A stretch of 6,722 nucleotides of DNA from RI-43 sp033764725 (GTDB lineage: Bacteria > Pseudomonadota > Alphaproteobacteria > Caulobacterales > Aquidulcibacteraceae): contig JANRIR010000041.1 in the NCBI GenBank assembly GCA_033764725.1, forward strand, positions 1 through 6,722, given 5' to 3'. Below the pieces are notes generated by a model. The model had not been told where the DNA came from. It saw only the letters and a list, made by a program, of their open reading frames with translations, and ran no database searches. The translations under genes and the position numbers were made by a program. Shown one piece after another: positions 1 through 6,475 of this stretch. Each line of letters starts with the position of its first letter. The first letter of the stretch is position 1.

Positions 1-173
1 CGGTCGTCATAGCCGTAATGGCGGTCATAATGTCTGTCGTAGTGACGCCCATAGCCGTCATGGTGACGCCGCCCGCGCCAGCCGTCATCGTCGTCGGCGT
101 AGGCGCCCATCGGGGCGAGCGTCGCGCCCATCACCGCAACCGCCGTCAGCGCCGCGCCGAATTTTTTCCACAT
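1..173 (-). CDS. Secreted His/Tyr/Asp/Arg-rich small protein, partial (C-terminus beyond window)
   Basis: The first 57 codons are visible; the gene continues past the left edge. Residues 1-26 form a classical Sec signal peptide: positive MWKK start, an Ala/Val/Met/Leu hydrophobic core and a likely AYA|D cleavage site after residue 26. The mature part opens with DDDDGW and turns into a low-complexity stretch of RHYD units (about residues 43-56) rich in His, Tyr, Asp and Arg. The start is well supported: a GAGGGGAG ribosome binding site (181-188) lies 7 bp upstream of the ATG. The product should be periplasmic or exported. Such composition is seen in RcnB-like and glycine-zipper envelope proteins of alphaproteobacteria and may bind metal ions, but the diagnostic C-terminal domain is not in the window, so no function is assigned. 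It is divergent from the membrane TPR gene, with a possible response-regulator site in between. Confidence 0.8.
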   Translation of the reverse strand, partial: MWKKFGAALTAVAVMGATLAPMGAYADDDDGWRGRRHHDGYGRHYDRHYDRHYGYDD

Positions 174-243
174 GCGACCGCTCCCCTCACACAACGCCGG
201 CGCTCCGCGCCTTCATGCAGCCGCGAAGTCTCCGCGCCGCCGC

Positions 244-260
244 CTGAATCGAAGCTGAAT
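244..260 (-). promoter_or_regulatory. Tandem direct repeat, candidate OmpR-family response-regulator site
   Basis: On the minus strand ATTCAG occurs twice, separated by CTTCG, giving an exact 11-bp period (6+5+6). On the plus strand the copies are CTGAAT at 244-249 and 255-260. Two half-sites one helical turn apart are the usual architecture for OmpR/PhoB-family dimers. The site lies 71-87 bp upstream of the secreted-protein start and about 110 bp before the divergent TPR gene. It is better placed to activate the former: a weak -10-like CATGAA lies at 212-217. The rest of 174-370 is GC-rich and non-coding, and I see no other clear signal in it. Confidence 0.4.
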
Positions 261-370
261 GAACGTGTGGCCGGAACCCTTCGCGGCTGGGCCTGCGCCG
301 GGCTCGGGCCGGGCCGTTGTGCGGCGCCGCGAAGAAGTGGTATTGGACGTTTTTCTCGCATGGACCGCTT

Positions 371-1480
371 ATGACCGACGTCGCCGTGGCCGGCTGGGTT
401 CAGAATCTCGCGCCGGAGCTGGTGCGGGTGCTGCCGCGTCAATTGCTCGACGCCTTCGTGCAATTCCCCGACGTGGTGATGGCGTTCGTCTCGATGGGGC
501 TGGCAGCCGTGCTGGTGGCCGGCTTCTGGGTGCTGCGCGGCACGGTCAAGGCGTCGGCGGCGGCGCAATTCGCGCTGCGCGCGCAGGCGCTGCGCCGGCA
601 GAAGGACCACCGCGCATCCATCCTGATCGGCCACATCGAAGGGGCGGATCGCCGCGTGCGCGAACAATTGCGGCGCGCGATCGAGGAAGGGTTCGGCCTT
701 TTCGCCTTCCAGGCGGAGGCCCAGGTCGATCTGTTCCCGGTCCGGCTGCCCGTGCTGCCGCCGACCGCCCACAGCGAGAAGGTGCGGCGCGTGGCGCTGC
801 AGGCGCATGACGTGCTCGAGCGCACCGCCGGGGACGTGATCATCTGGGGCAAGCGCTCCTGGCTTGGCCGTCTCGATCTGCGCGTCACGGCTGCGCCGGC
901 TTACGGGCGCATGCCGGAAGTGACGGTCGTGCAGGCGCCCTGGCGCGGCCGGCCCGATCCCGCGGTCGAAAAGGCCGTCGCCTATGTCTGCGCCCGGCGC
1001 GCCCGCCCGGTGCTCAACCGGCCGCAGGACTACAAGCCCGAGCGTCTGCAGCCGATCGTCGAGGCGCTCGACCAATTGGTGCAGAACCCGCCGAAGGACA
1101 TCTCGGAATCGGTGATGCTCGAGGTGCTCAGCGATTTCGCATCGGGCGCGTTGAGCCTGGGCGAGCGCGGCGGCAGCCTGCGCTGGCTGCAGAAGTCCCT
1201 CGACGCCCGGCGCACCTTCCTCGACCACATCGACCAGACCGCCGACCCGGGCGCTTGGGGCGCGGCGCAGCAGGAGATCGGGCGCGCACTCGCCGCACTC
1301 GGGGAGCGCGAAGGCGCCCGCGACAAGCTCGAGGAAGCCGTGTCGCGCCTGAAGATCGCCATGGACGCGCTGCGCGCCACCGACAGCCTGCAGCACGCCG
1401 AAGTCGCCATGCGCGCCCTGCATCGCGCCGAGCAAACCCTGGTGCAGCGCAAACGCGTCGGCCTGCGCTGGCCGGTTTAG
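371..1480 (+). CDS. Single-pass membrane protein with C-terminal TPR-like region
   Basis: A 369-residue protein of unknown function. Residues about 35-56 (VVMAFVSMGLAAVLVAGFWV) form one strong transmembrane helix. Next come a basic helix (60-80), a middle domain (82-175) and an alpha-helical C-terminus. The middle has an ASILIGHIEG strand and a GDVIIWGKR motif (154-162), reminiscent of FlgO-like or TPR-adenylate-cyclase-associated domains in which a predicted beta strand ends in 'IWG'. Residues 245-360 resemble the alphaproteobacterial 'W..tQ..LG.AL..LGERE....LEEAV' TPR subtype: one good copy at 296-333 (LGEREG at 310-315) and a degenerate one at about 247-287 (LGERGG). No catalytic signature is visible. 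The ATG at 371 is chosen; a TTG at 317 would add 18 residues, and neither has a strong ribosome binding site. The role may be protein-protein scaffolding at the inner membrane; this is inferred from architecture only. Confidence 0.8.
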   Translation: MTDVAVAGWVQNLAPELVRVLPRQLLDAFVQFPDVVMAFVSMGLAAVLVAGFWVLRGTVKASAAAQFALRAQALRRQKDHRASILIGHIEGADRRVREQLRRAIEEGFGLFAFQAEAQVDLFPVRLPVLPPTAHSEKVRRVALQAHDVLERTAGDVIIWGKRSWLGRLDLRVTAAPAYGRMPEVTVVQAPWRGRPDPAVEKAVAYVCARRARPVLNRPQDYKPERLQPIVEALDQLVQNPPKDISESVMLEVLSDFASGALSLGERGGSLRWLQKSLDARRTFLDHIDQTADPGAWGAAQQEIGRALAALGEREGARDKLEEAVSRLKIAMDALRATDSLQHAEVAMRALHRAEQTLVQRKRVGLRWPV

Positions 1481-1519
1481 CGTGCAAGCCGGCGCCGTTT
1501 TGGTGTGACGCGGCAGCGC

Positions 1520-1548
1520 GAGACGGTCGCGGCCGGTTCTGCTACAGC
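1520..1548 (+). promoter_or_regulatory. Weak candidate promoter of the glycosyltransferase operon
   Basis: In the 97-bp gap before the family 2 glycosyltransferase, GCTACAGC (1541-1548) resembles the Caulobacter housekeeping -10 element GCTAnAwC. A GAGACGG (1520-1526), matching 5 of 7 to TTGACGS, sits 14 bp upstream of it. The start codon follows 29 bp later. Assigned by similarity to consensus only. The gap holds no other gene and no convincing terminator. Confidence 0.3.
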
Positions 1549-1577
1549 GCCCCTTTTCGCCGCATCAACGAGACCGC

Positions 1578-2318
1578 ATGAGCCTCAGCGACGACCCGCG
1601 CGGACTTTCCGTGGTCATCACGGTGCTGAACGAAGCCGAAAACGTCGCCGACGTCGCGCGCGAGACGCTCGCCGCCCTGGCCGCGATTCCGGCGTTCGAG
1701 ATCGTGTTCGTGGATGACGGCTCCACCGACGACACCGCCGCCCGCATCCGTGCGCTGGGCGATCCGCGCATCCGCCTGGTGCGCCACGCGACGCGCTGCG
1801 GCAAATCGCAGGCCGTACGCACCGGCGTCGTTGCGGCGCAGGCGCGCTGGATCGGCACCATGGACGGCGACGGCCAGAACGATCCCAAGGATCTTCTCGG
1901 CATGGCGCAGGCCGCTTGGGCCCATGCGCCGGGACCGCAGGGCCACTCCCCGCTGGTGGCTGGCGTGCGCACACGGCGCCATGACCCGCTCTCGCGCCGC
2001 ATCGCCACGCGGATCGGCAACGGCTTTCGCCAATTGGTGCTGAACGACGGCTGCCCGGACACCGGTTGCGGGCTGAAGCTGTTCGAGCGCGACGCGTTTT
2101 TGAAGCTGCCGGTGTTCGAGGGCATGCATCGCTTTCTGCCGGCGCTGTTCAAGACCTATGGCCACCCGCTGATCAATTACGAGGTGAACCATCGCCCGCG
2201 CGCGGCGGGGCGCTCGAAATACACCAATATCGGACGCGCCCTCGTCGGCGTGGTCGACGTCATGGGCGTGGTGTGGCTGCGCGCGCGCACGCGTGCGCCG
2301 CGCCTGCGCGCGGATTGA
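1578..2318 (+). CDS. Family 2 glycosyltransferase, DPM1-type polyprenyl-phosphate sugar transferase
   Basis: A 246-residue GT-A fold enzyme expected to move a sugar from a nucleotide donor to a polyprenyl phosphate on the cytoplasmic face of the inner membrane. Visible motifs, in order: SVVITVLNEAENV (11-23), the nucleotide-binding VDDGSTDDT (45-53), GKSQAVRTG (75-83), the metal-binding MDGDGQNDP (95-103, DxD type), DTGCGLKLFERD (161-172), MHRFLPALFKTYG (183-195) and NHRPRAAGRSKYT (204-216), which is typical of the DPM1/ArnC/GtrB group. Unlike ArnC and GtrB (about 310-320 residues with two C-terminal membrane helices) it stops soon after SKYT, ending in a basic tail, so it is a soluble or peripheral DPM1-like form. 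The next gene, an ArnT-like transferase, starts 3 bp after its stop, so the two very probably act in sequence. The sugar cannot be read from the sequence. Confidence 0.92.
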   Translation: MSLSDDPRGLSVVITVLNEAENVADVARETLAALAAIPAFEIVFVDDGSTDDTAARIRALGDPRIRLVRHATRCGKSQAVRTGVVAAQARWIGTMDGDGQNDPKDLLGMAQAAWAHAPGPQGHSPLVAGVRTRRHDPLSRRIATRIGNGFRQLVLNDGCPDTGCGLKLFERDAFLKLPVFEGMHRFLPALFKTYGHPLINYEVNHRPRAAGRSKYTNIGRALVGVVDVMGVVWLRARTRAPRLRAD

Positions 2319-2321
2319 TCC

Positions 2322-3992
2322 GTGGCGACGCTGATCGACCAGGCCCGCGCAGCCTTGCGGCGCCCGCAGGGCGCAGCGCTCGCGCTGCTGTTGTTGTGCC
2401 TGTGCTTCTATCTGCCGGGGCAGACATCGCTGCCGCCGATCGATCGCGACGAGCCGCGCTTTGCGCAGGCGACGCGGCAGATGGTCGAGAGCGGCGATTA
2501 CATCGACATCCGGTATCAGGACGTGCCGCGCTATCTGCAACCAGTCGGCATTTATTGGCTGCAGGCCGCGAGCGTGGCCGCATTCGGCGACGCGACGCGC
2601 GCAATCTGGCCGCATCGCGTGCCGTCATGGCTGTCGGCGATTGCGGCGAGCTTTCTGACCTGGTGGGTGGCGGGGCTGTTGTTCGGGCGAACGGCCGGCC
2701 GCGCCGCGGGCGTGATGATGGCGTCGAGCTTCATCCTCGGGGCCGAGGCGCGGCTGGCGAAGATCGACGCGACGCTGTGCGCCGCCGTGCTCGCAGTGCA
2801 GGCCTGCCTCGCCAAAATCTATCTCGACGCGCAGGCCGGCGCGCGCGCGCCTTGGGGATACGCGCTGGGCTTCTGGGCGGCGCTCGGAATAGGCTTTCTG
2901 CTCAAAGGGCCGATCATTCTGCTGGTAAGCGGCGGGACGATCCTGGGTTTGCTTGTCGCAGAGCGGAAGTTTCTTTGGCTGCGCGACCTGCGCGCGCTGT
3001 GGGGCGCGCCGCTGTTCGCAGCGATCGCCGCGCCCTGGTACATCGCGATCAATGCGGCGACGCAAGGCGAGTTCTTCCGCGTCGCGTTCGGCTATTCCGT
3101 GGCCGGCAAGATCGCGGGCTCGCACCAGTCGCATGGCGGCCCGCCAGGCTATCACCTCGCCGCGCTGACGCTCACTTTCTGGCCGGCCTCGCTGTTCGCC
3201 TGGCTGAGCGCGCCGTTCGCCTGGCGCGAGCGCAAGACGGCGCCAGTGCGGTTCTGCCTTGCGTGGATCATCCCCGCCTGGATCGTTTTCGAGCTCTCCG
3301 GCACGAAACTGCCGCACTACACCCTGCCGCTCCTGCCCGCGGTCGCAGCGCTGAGCGCGGCGGCGCTGTTGCGCGTGAGCGGACGGCCGGCCTTTGGGCG
3401 TCCGATCCTGTTTTCGGTCGCAGCCTTCGTGTGGGCGGTCTGCGGACTCGTTCTCGCGGTGGGCGTCACCGGCGTGCAGGCGTATCTTGAAGGCCAGCCC
3501 AGCGTGTCCGCCATGCTTCTCTCCGGGCTCGGCGTCGCCGCGATGATTGCGGTCGTCGTGCTGAGCGTGTTCGGGCGCGCGCGTCAGGCGATCGTCGCCT
3601 CCGCCGCGGCTGCGCTGATCGTATCGTTCAACACCTTCCAGATCGTCGCGCCGTCGCTGCAGACGCTGTTCATGTCGCCGCGCATCGTCGAAGCGGCGCG
3701 GTCTGTCGCGCCTTGCCCGCAATCGCGCATCGTCTCCACGCCCTATGCCGAGCCGAGCTTCGTGTTTCTCGCCGGCGGCACGCCCCTGCTGGCGCGTGAT
3801 GCGGCGCAAGCCGCCGACATCTTCATCGCCGACGGCGCATGCGCGCTCGCGTTGATCGGCGACGAGCGGCGCGACGCCTTCCTCGCCGCTCTGGCGCAAC
3901 ACGGCGCGAGCGCAAAAGCCGTGCGCCGCATCGAAGGCGTCAATCACAATGAAGGCGGCGCGCAGGGCTTCACCCTCTATCGCCAACCTTAG
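2322..3992 (+). CDS. ArnT/PMT-type polytopic membrane glycosyltransferase
   Basis: A 556-residue GT-C enzyme, close in length to ArnT, expected to transfer a sugar from a polyprenyl-phosphate carrier to a periplasmic acceptor. After a first helix (17-32) the periplasmic loop has DRDEPRFAQATRQM (41-54), the catalytic and substrate-binding signature, then PVGIYWLQAAS (74-84). Further family marks are AEARLAKIDA (141-150, with Asp149), FLLKGPI (192-198), a His/Gly/Pro loop HQSHGGPPGYH (268-278) and GTKLPHYTLPLLPA (327-340). Roughly a dozen membrane helices extend to about residue 450, followed by a soluble periplasmic tail of about 105 residues. The start is GTG, 3 bp after the upstream stop, with only a weak ribosome binding site, consistent with translational coupling. 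Oddity: Gln73 stands where the family usually has Lys before Pro. The acceptor (lipid A, another glycan or protein) is unknown. The stop overlaps that of the convergent gene. Confidence 0.92.
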   Translation: MATLIDQARAALRRPQGAALALLLLCLCFYLPGQTSLPPIDRDEPRFAQATRQMVESGDYIDIRYQDVPRYLQPVGIYWLQAASVAAFGDATRAIWPHRVPSWLSAIAASFLTWWVAGLLFGRTAGRAAGVMMASSFILGAEARLAKIDATLCAAVLAVQACLAKIYLDAQAGARAPWGYALGFWAALGIGFLLKGPIILLVSGGTILGLLVAERKFLWLRDLRALWGAPLFAAIAAPWYIAINAATQGEFFRVAFGYSVAGKIAGSHQSHGGPPGYHLAALTLTFWPASLFAWLSAPFAWRERKTAPVRFCLAWIIPAWIVFELSGTKLPHYTLPLLPAVAALSAAALLRVSGRPAFGRPILFSVAAFVWAVCGLVLAVGVTGVQAYLEGQPSVSAMLLSGLGVAAMIAVVVLSVFGRARQAIVASAAAALIVSFNTFQIVAPSLQTLFMSPRIVEAARSVAPCPQSRIVSTPYAEPSFVFLAGGTPLLARDAAQAADIFIADGACALALIGDERRDAFLAALAQHGASAKAVRRIEGVNHNEGGAQGFTLYRQP

Positions 3993-4345
3993 GCGCGCTC
4001 GGGCAGATAGAGGCCGCGCGTCTTTTTGGGCAGCTTTTCCACGATGATGCGATGCGCCTCGCGCAGCCGCGCGCGGATTTCATCGGGCGGCAGCGTAGAG
4101 AGCGTCGCGAGGCGCACCCATTTCATGCGTTGCATATAAGGCGCTGGGCTGACGCCCTCTTGTTGGGTCAAGAGTTCAAAGGCGATGTCGGAGCACTTGA
4201 ACGACAATTCCTTCGGCCCGTTCGGGCCGCTGAGCATGGCGAACATCTTATCCGCCACCACGAAAGTGCGGTGATCGCCCCACTTGATCGAGAGCTGCGC
4301 GCCCGGCAGGGACAGCGCAAACGCCTCGACCGCTTTCGGCGTCAC
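3989..4345 (-). CDS. MmcQ/YjbR family (DUF419) protein
   Basis: A 118-residue protein of the YjbR/MmcQ fold, of usual family length. Family features: a start helix followed by LSLPGA (11-16), WGDHRTFVVADKMFAML (22-38), LSFKCSD (47-53), PAPYMQRMKWVRL (68-80) and a final helix ending in KLPKKTRGLYL. The fold is often described as a double-wing DNA-binding domain, but the cellular role of most members is unknown. The GTG at 4345 is chosen because it begins exactly at the family N-terminus (MTPKAVEAF) and overlaps the msrA stop as GTGA, indicating translational coupling. A longer frame up to 4399 would add an Arg/His-rich segment that is antisense-like and unlike the family. Its TAA overlaps the TAG of the convergent ArnT-like gene by 4 bp. 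Confidence 0.9.
   Translation of the reverse strand: MTPKAVEAFALSLPGAQLSIKWGDHRTFVVADKMFAMLSGPNGPKELSFKCSDIAFELLTQQEGVSPAPYMQRMKWVRLATLSTLPPDEIRARLREAHRIIVEKLPKKTRGLYLPERA
3991..4027 (+). terminator. Candidate intrinsic terminator of the glycosyltransferase operon
   Basis: Bases 3991-3998 (AGGCGCGC) can pair with 4016-4023 (GCGCGTCT), 8 pairs including one G-U. The 17-base loop could form a small inner GGC/GCC stem. A T-run follows (4023-4027). It starts at the plus-strand stop codon and lies inside the 3' coding part of the convergent YjbR-family gene. The large loop and short T-run keep confidence low. Confidence 0.35.
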
Positions 4346-4995
4346 GCATCCACTCCCGTGCCGATCTGGCAAGCCACGCCGGTGCCGCCGATGCCGCAAT
4401 AGCCGCCGGGATTCTTCGCCAGATATTGCTGGTGATAGTCTTCCGCGTAGAAGAATTGCGGCGCGTCGGCGATTTCCGTCGTGATGGCGCCGAAGCCTTT
4501 CGCCTTGAGCGCGGCTTCGTAGCTCGCCTTTGCGGCGAGCGCGGCGGCGCGCTGCGCCGGCGTCGTCGCGTAAATGGCGGAGCGGTATTGCGTGCCGATA
4601 TCGCCGCCCTGGCGCATGCCCTGAGTGGGGTCGTGGTTCTCGAAGAACACCTTCAACAGCTGCGCGTAGGATACTTTCGACGGATCGAAAATGACGCGCA
4701 CGACCTCCGTATGCCCGGTGCGTCCCGAGCAGACCTCTTCATAGGTCGGGTTCGGCGTCGATCCGCCGGCATAGCCGACCGCCGTGGTCCACACGCCGGG
4801 CGTCTGCCAGAATTTGCGTTCGGCGCCCCAAAAACATCCGAGCCCGAAAACCGCTTCCTCCAGCCCCTCCGGAAACGGCGGCTGAAGCGGCGCGCCATTG
4901 ACGAAATGGGTGCGCGCGGTCGCGATCGGCTGCGCGCGTCCGGGCAGGGCTTCGGCGGCGGTGGGGATCGTCATCGGCTTGCTGCGGGCGAACAT
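4342..4995 (-). CDS. msrA: Peptide methionine-S-sulfoxide reductase MsrA
   Basis: A 217-residue enzyme that reduces methionine-S-sulfoxide in proteins and free form, repairing oxidative damage in the cytoplasm with thioredoxin as reductant. The catalytic motif is GCFWGAE with Cys54. Also seen are VGYAGGSTPNPTYEEVCSG (73-91), TGHTEVVRV, FFENHDPTQGMRQGGDIGTQYRSAIY and a tail with YCGIGGTGVAC, where Cys200 and Cys209 match the two resolving cysteines of the three-cysteine E. coli type. The N-terminal ALPGR...VNG extension also matches the long E. coli form. The start at 4995 has an AAGGAGA ribosome binding site (5001-5007) 6 bp upstream; an in-frame ATG 21 bp earlier is less well placed. The gene follows the MATE transporter gene by 54 bp, has its own candidate promoter, and shares a GTGA stop/start with the YjbR-family gene. 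Confidence 0.97.
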   Translation of the reverse strand: MFARSKPMTIPTAAEALPGRAQPIATARTHFVNGAPLQPPFPEGLEEAVFGLGCFWGAERKFWQTPGVWTTAVGYAGGSTPNPTYEEVCSGRTGHTEVVRVIFDPSKVSYAQLLKVFFENHDPTQGMRQGGDIGTQYRSAIYATTPAQRAAALAAKASYEAALKAKGFGAITTEIADAPQFFYAEDYHQQYLAKNPGGYCGIGGTGVACQIGTGVDA

Positions 4996-5015
4996 CGTAC
5001 TCTCCTTGGGCTGCA

Positions 5016-5044
5016 CATATAGGCGCGCCGCGCGCGGCCGTCAG
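5016..5044 (-). promoter_or_regulatory. Candidate sigma-70 promoter of msrA
   Basis: On the minus strand, CTGACG (5039-5044) and TATATG (5016-5021) are separated by exactly 17 bp, each matching 4 of 6 consensus bases. The -10 ends about 20 bp before the msrA ATG, leaving a short leader that contains the AAGGAGA site. The whole element fits in the 54 bp after the MATE stop, so msrA can probably be expressed independently of the transporter. Confidence 0.5.
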
Positions 5045-5049
5045 CGCCT

Positions 5050-6471
5050 CTACGCCGGCTGGGAGGCTGCGGTTGCGCGCGCCGCGCCCCACGGCGTGAA
5101 CCGCACCGCCGCGACGCTGCCCAAGCCCAGCGCCGCCATCGAGAGCGCGATCAGCGCGAACAACGTCCACAGCGGCGCGCCAGCGGCTGTCAGCGCCCAG
5201 CCGCCGGCGGCGACGACCGCAAAGCGCCCCGCCTGCGCAAGGATCGGCCCGACGATCTTTCCCGCCCCTTGCGACGCGAAATAGAGGCACAGACCCAGGC
5301 CGAAGAAGCCGAAGCCAAGCCCGGCGAAACGCAGATAAAGCGCCGCCGCGGCCAACGCGTCGGGATCCTGGGTGAACAGCCCCGCCCAGGCGCCGGGGAA
5401 CGCGACCACCACAAGCCCGATCACCCCCAGCGCAGCGAACGCCAGTCCGCCCGCCGTCCACGCTACGCGGCGCGCGCGCGGCGTCGCGCCCGCCCCGATC
5501 GCGACGCCGACCATCGGCACGCTCGCCACGCCGATCGAGAACGCGATCGGGATCAGGAGAAACTCCAGCCGCGCGCCGATGCCGAACCCCGCCAGCGCTT
5601 CCGGGCCGAACCGCGTGACGAGCCCCGTGATCACGAGCACCGACGCCACCGCGAACAACGGCGACAGGCAGCCGATTGCGCCGACGCGCAAAATGTCGAT
5701 GAAAAGGTCGCGGCGCAGAAGCGCAGGCTCGAAGCGCAGGCGCGGCGTACTTGTCGGCGCGCGCAACAGCGCCGCCAGGATCAGCGCCGCGACGGAGAAC
5801 GCGATCGCCTGGCCGAGCGCGACGCCGGCCACGCCGAGTTGCGGCAACGGCCCGATCCCGAACGCCAGCGCGCCGCCGATCGCCACCTGCAGCACCGACG
5901 CCGCCATCACCGCCGACGCCGGCGCCGCCATGCGGCCCGCGCCGCGCAACACCGACGCCAGGCAATTGGTGACCCAGATCGCCAGCACGCCGAAGCCGGC
6001 GACATGCGCATACAGCACGGCCTCGCGCAGCGCCGCGCCCTCGCCGCCCAGCGCCGCGAACATCGCAGGCCCGAACGCCAGAAACAGGATTACGCCGGCC
6101 GCGCCGCCGATCAGCCCGATCACCAGCGCGCACAAGGCCAGCGCCTCGACCCGCGCCAGATCGCCCGCGCCCAAGGCGCGGCTGACAGCCGACGAAATGC
6201 CGCCGCCCATCGCGCCCGCGCTCATCATCTGCATCAGCATGATCAAGGGAAACACGAGCGTGACGCCGGCGAGCGACGCGACGCCGAGGCGCCCGACATA
6301 GGCCGTTTCCGCGATGCTGACGCCCGCGGCGGCCACCATCGCCAGCGCGTTCGGGGCGGCCAGCCGGCCGAGCGTCGGCAGGATGGGCGCATCGAGCAGC
6401 GCGCTTTGCGCCGCCGCCGCGCCGCGCGCTGGACTGGCGCCGGGTGCGGACCCGCACTCGATGACAGCCAT
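5050..6471 (-). CDS. MATE family efflux transporter
   Basis: A 473-residue inner-membrane protein of normal MATE length with about 12 hydrophobic helices in two homologous halves. N-half marks: LGRLAAPNALAM (34-45), AETAYVGRLGVASLAGV (54-70), GAMGGGISSAVSRALGAGD (86-104), the interhelical TNCLASVLRGAGRMAAPA (168-185) and GVAGVALGQAIAF (213-225). C-half marks: TRFGPEALAGFGIGARLEF (286-304) and ASQGAGKIVGPI (399-410). MATE proteins export cationic drugs, metabolites or toxins using a sodium or proton gradient; the substrate cannot be inferred here. The ATG at 6471 has a GAGGGGCG ribosome binding site (6476-6483), and the next in-frame ATG lies inside the first helix, so the start is reasonable. 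It is the first gene of a possible minus-strand operon with msrA and the YjbR-family gene, and is divergent from a tRNA-Ser. Confidence 0.93.
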   Translation of the reverse strand: MAVIECGSAPGASPARGAAAAQSALLDAPILPTLGRLAAPNALAMVAAAGVSIAETAYVGRLGVASLAGVTLVFPLIMLMQMMSAGAMGGGISSAVSRALGAGDLARVEALALCALVIGLIGGAAGVILFLAFGPAMFAALGGEGAALREAVLYAHVAGFGVLAIWVTNCLASVLRGAGRMAAPASAVMAASVLQVAIGGALAFGIGPLPQLGVAGVALGQAIAFSVAALILAALLRAPTSTPRLRFEPALLRRDLFIDILRVGAIGCLSPLFAVASVLVITGLVTRFGPEALAGFGIGARLEFLLIPIAFSIGVASVPMVGVAIGAGATPRARRVAWTAGGLAFAALGVIGLVVVAFPGAWAGLFTQDPDALAAAALYLRFAGLGFGFFGLGLCLYFASQGAGKIVGPILAQAGRFAVVAAGGWALTAAGAPLWTLFALIALSMAALGLGSVAAVRFTPWGAARATAASQPA

Positions 6472-6475
6472 GTCG

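Noticed and set aside
317..370. TTG start adding 18 residues to the TPR-like membrane protein
   Set aside because: A rare start codon with no ribosome binding site; the ATG at 371 gives a normal N-terminus. Not fully excluded.
146..1435. Long minus-strand open frame of 429 codons
   Set aside because: It lies opposite the TPR-like gene, is rich in Arg, His, Gln and Ala with no domain pattern, and crosses the divergent promoter region; a GC-driven shadow.
1465..1500. Possible terminator after the TPR-like gene (GCCGG/CCGGC arms then TTTT)
   Set aside because: Only a 5-bp stem with a long loop, and the GGCGCC between it and the short T-run breaks the usual geometry.
1073..2040. Shared 11-mer CCAATTGGTGC near 1073 and 2030
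   Set aside because: Both copies encode Gln-Leu-Val within unrelated genes and no further similarity surrounds them; coincidence.
2066..3490. Plus-strand open frame of 474 codons across both glycosyltransferases
   Set aside because: Arg/Ala-rich with no motifs, in a different frame from two clearly recognised enzymes.
2625..3986. Minus-strand open frame of 453 codons
   Set aside because: Antisense to the ArnT-like gene, with Arg/Gln/His/Asp-rich composition typical of shadow frames.
4739..6457. Minus-strand open frame of 572 codons, the longest in the window
   Set aside because: Out of frame over the MATE and msrA genes, almost only Arg/Gly/Ala/Val, with no hydrophobic pattern or domain.
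5050..6471. MATE protein as the flippase for the lipid-linked sugar
   Set aside because: It has standard MATE motifs, not MurJ or Wzx character, lies on the opposite strand, and groups with msrA instead.
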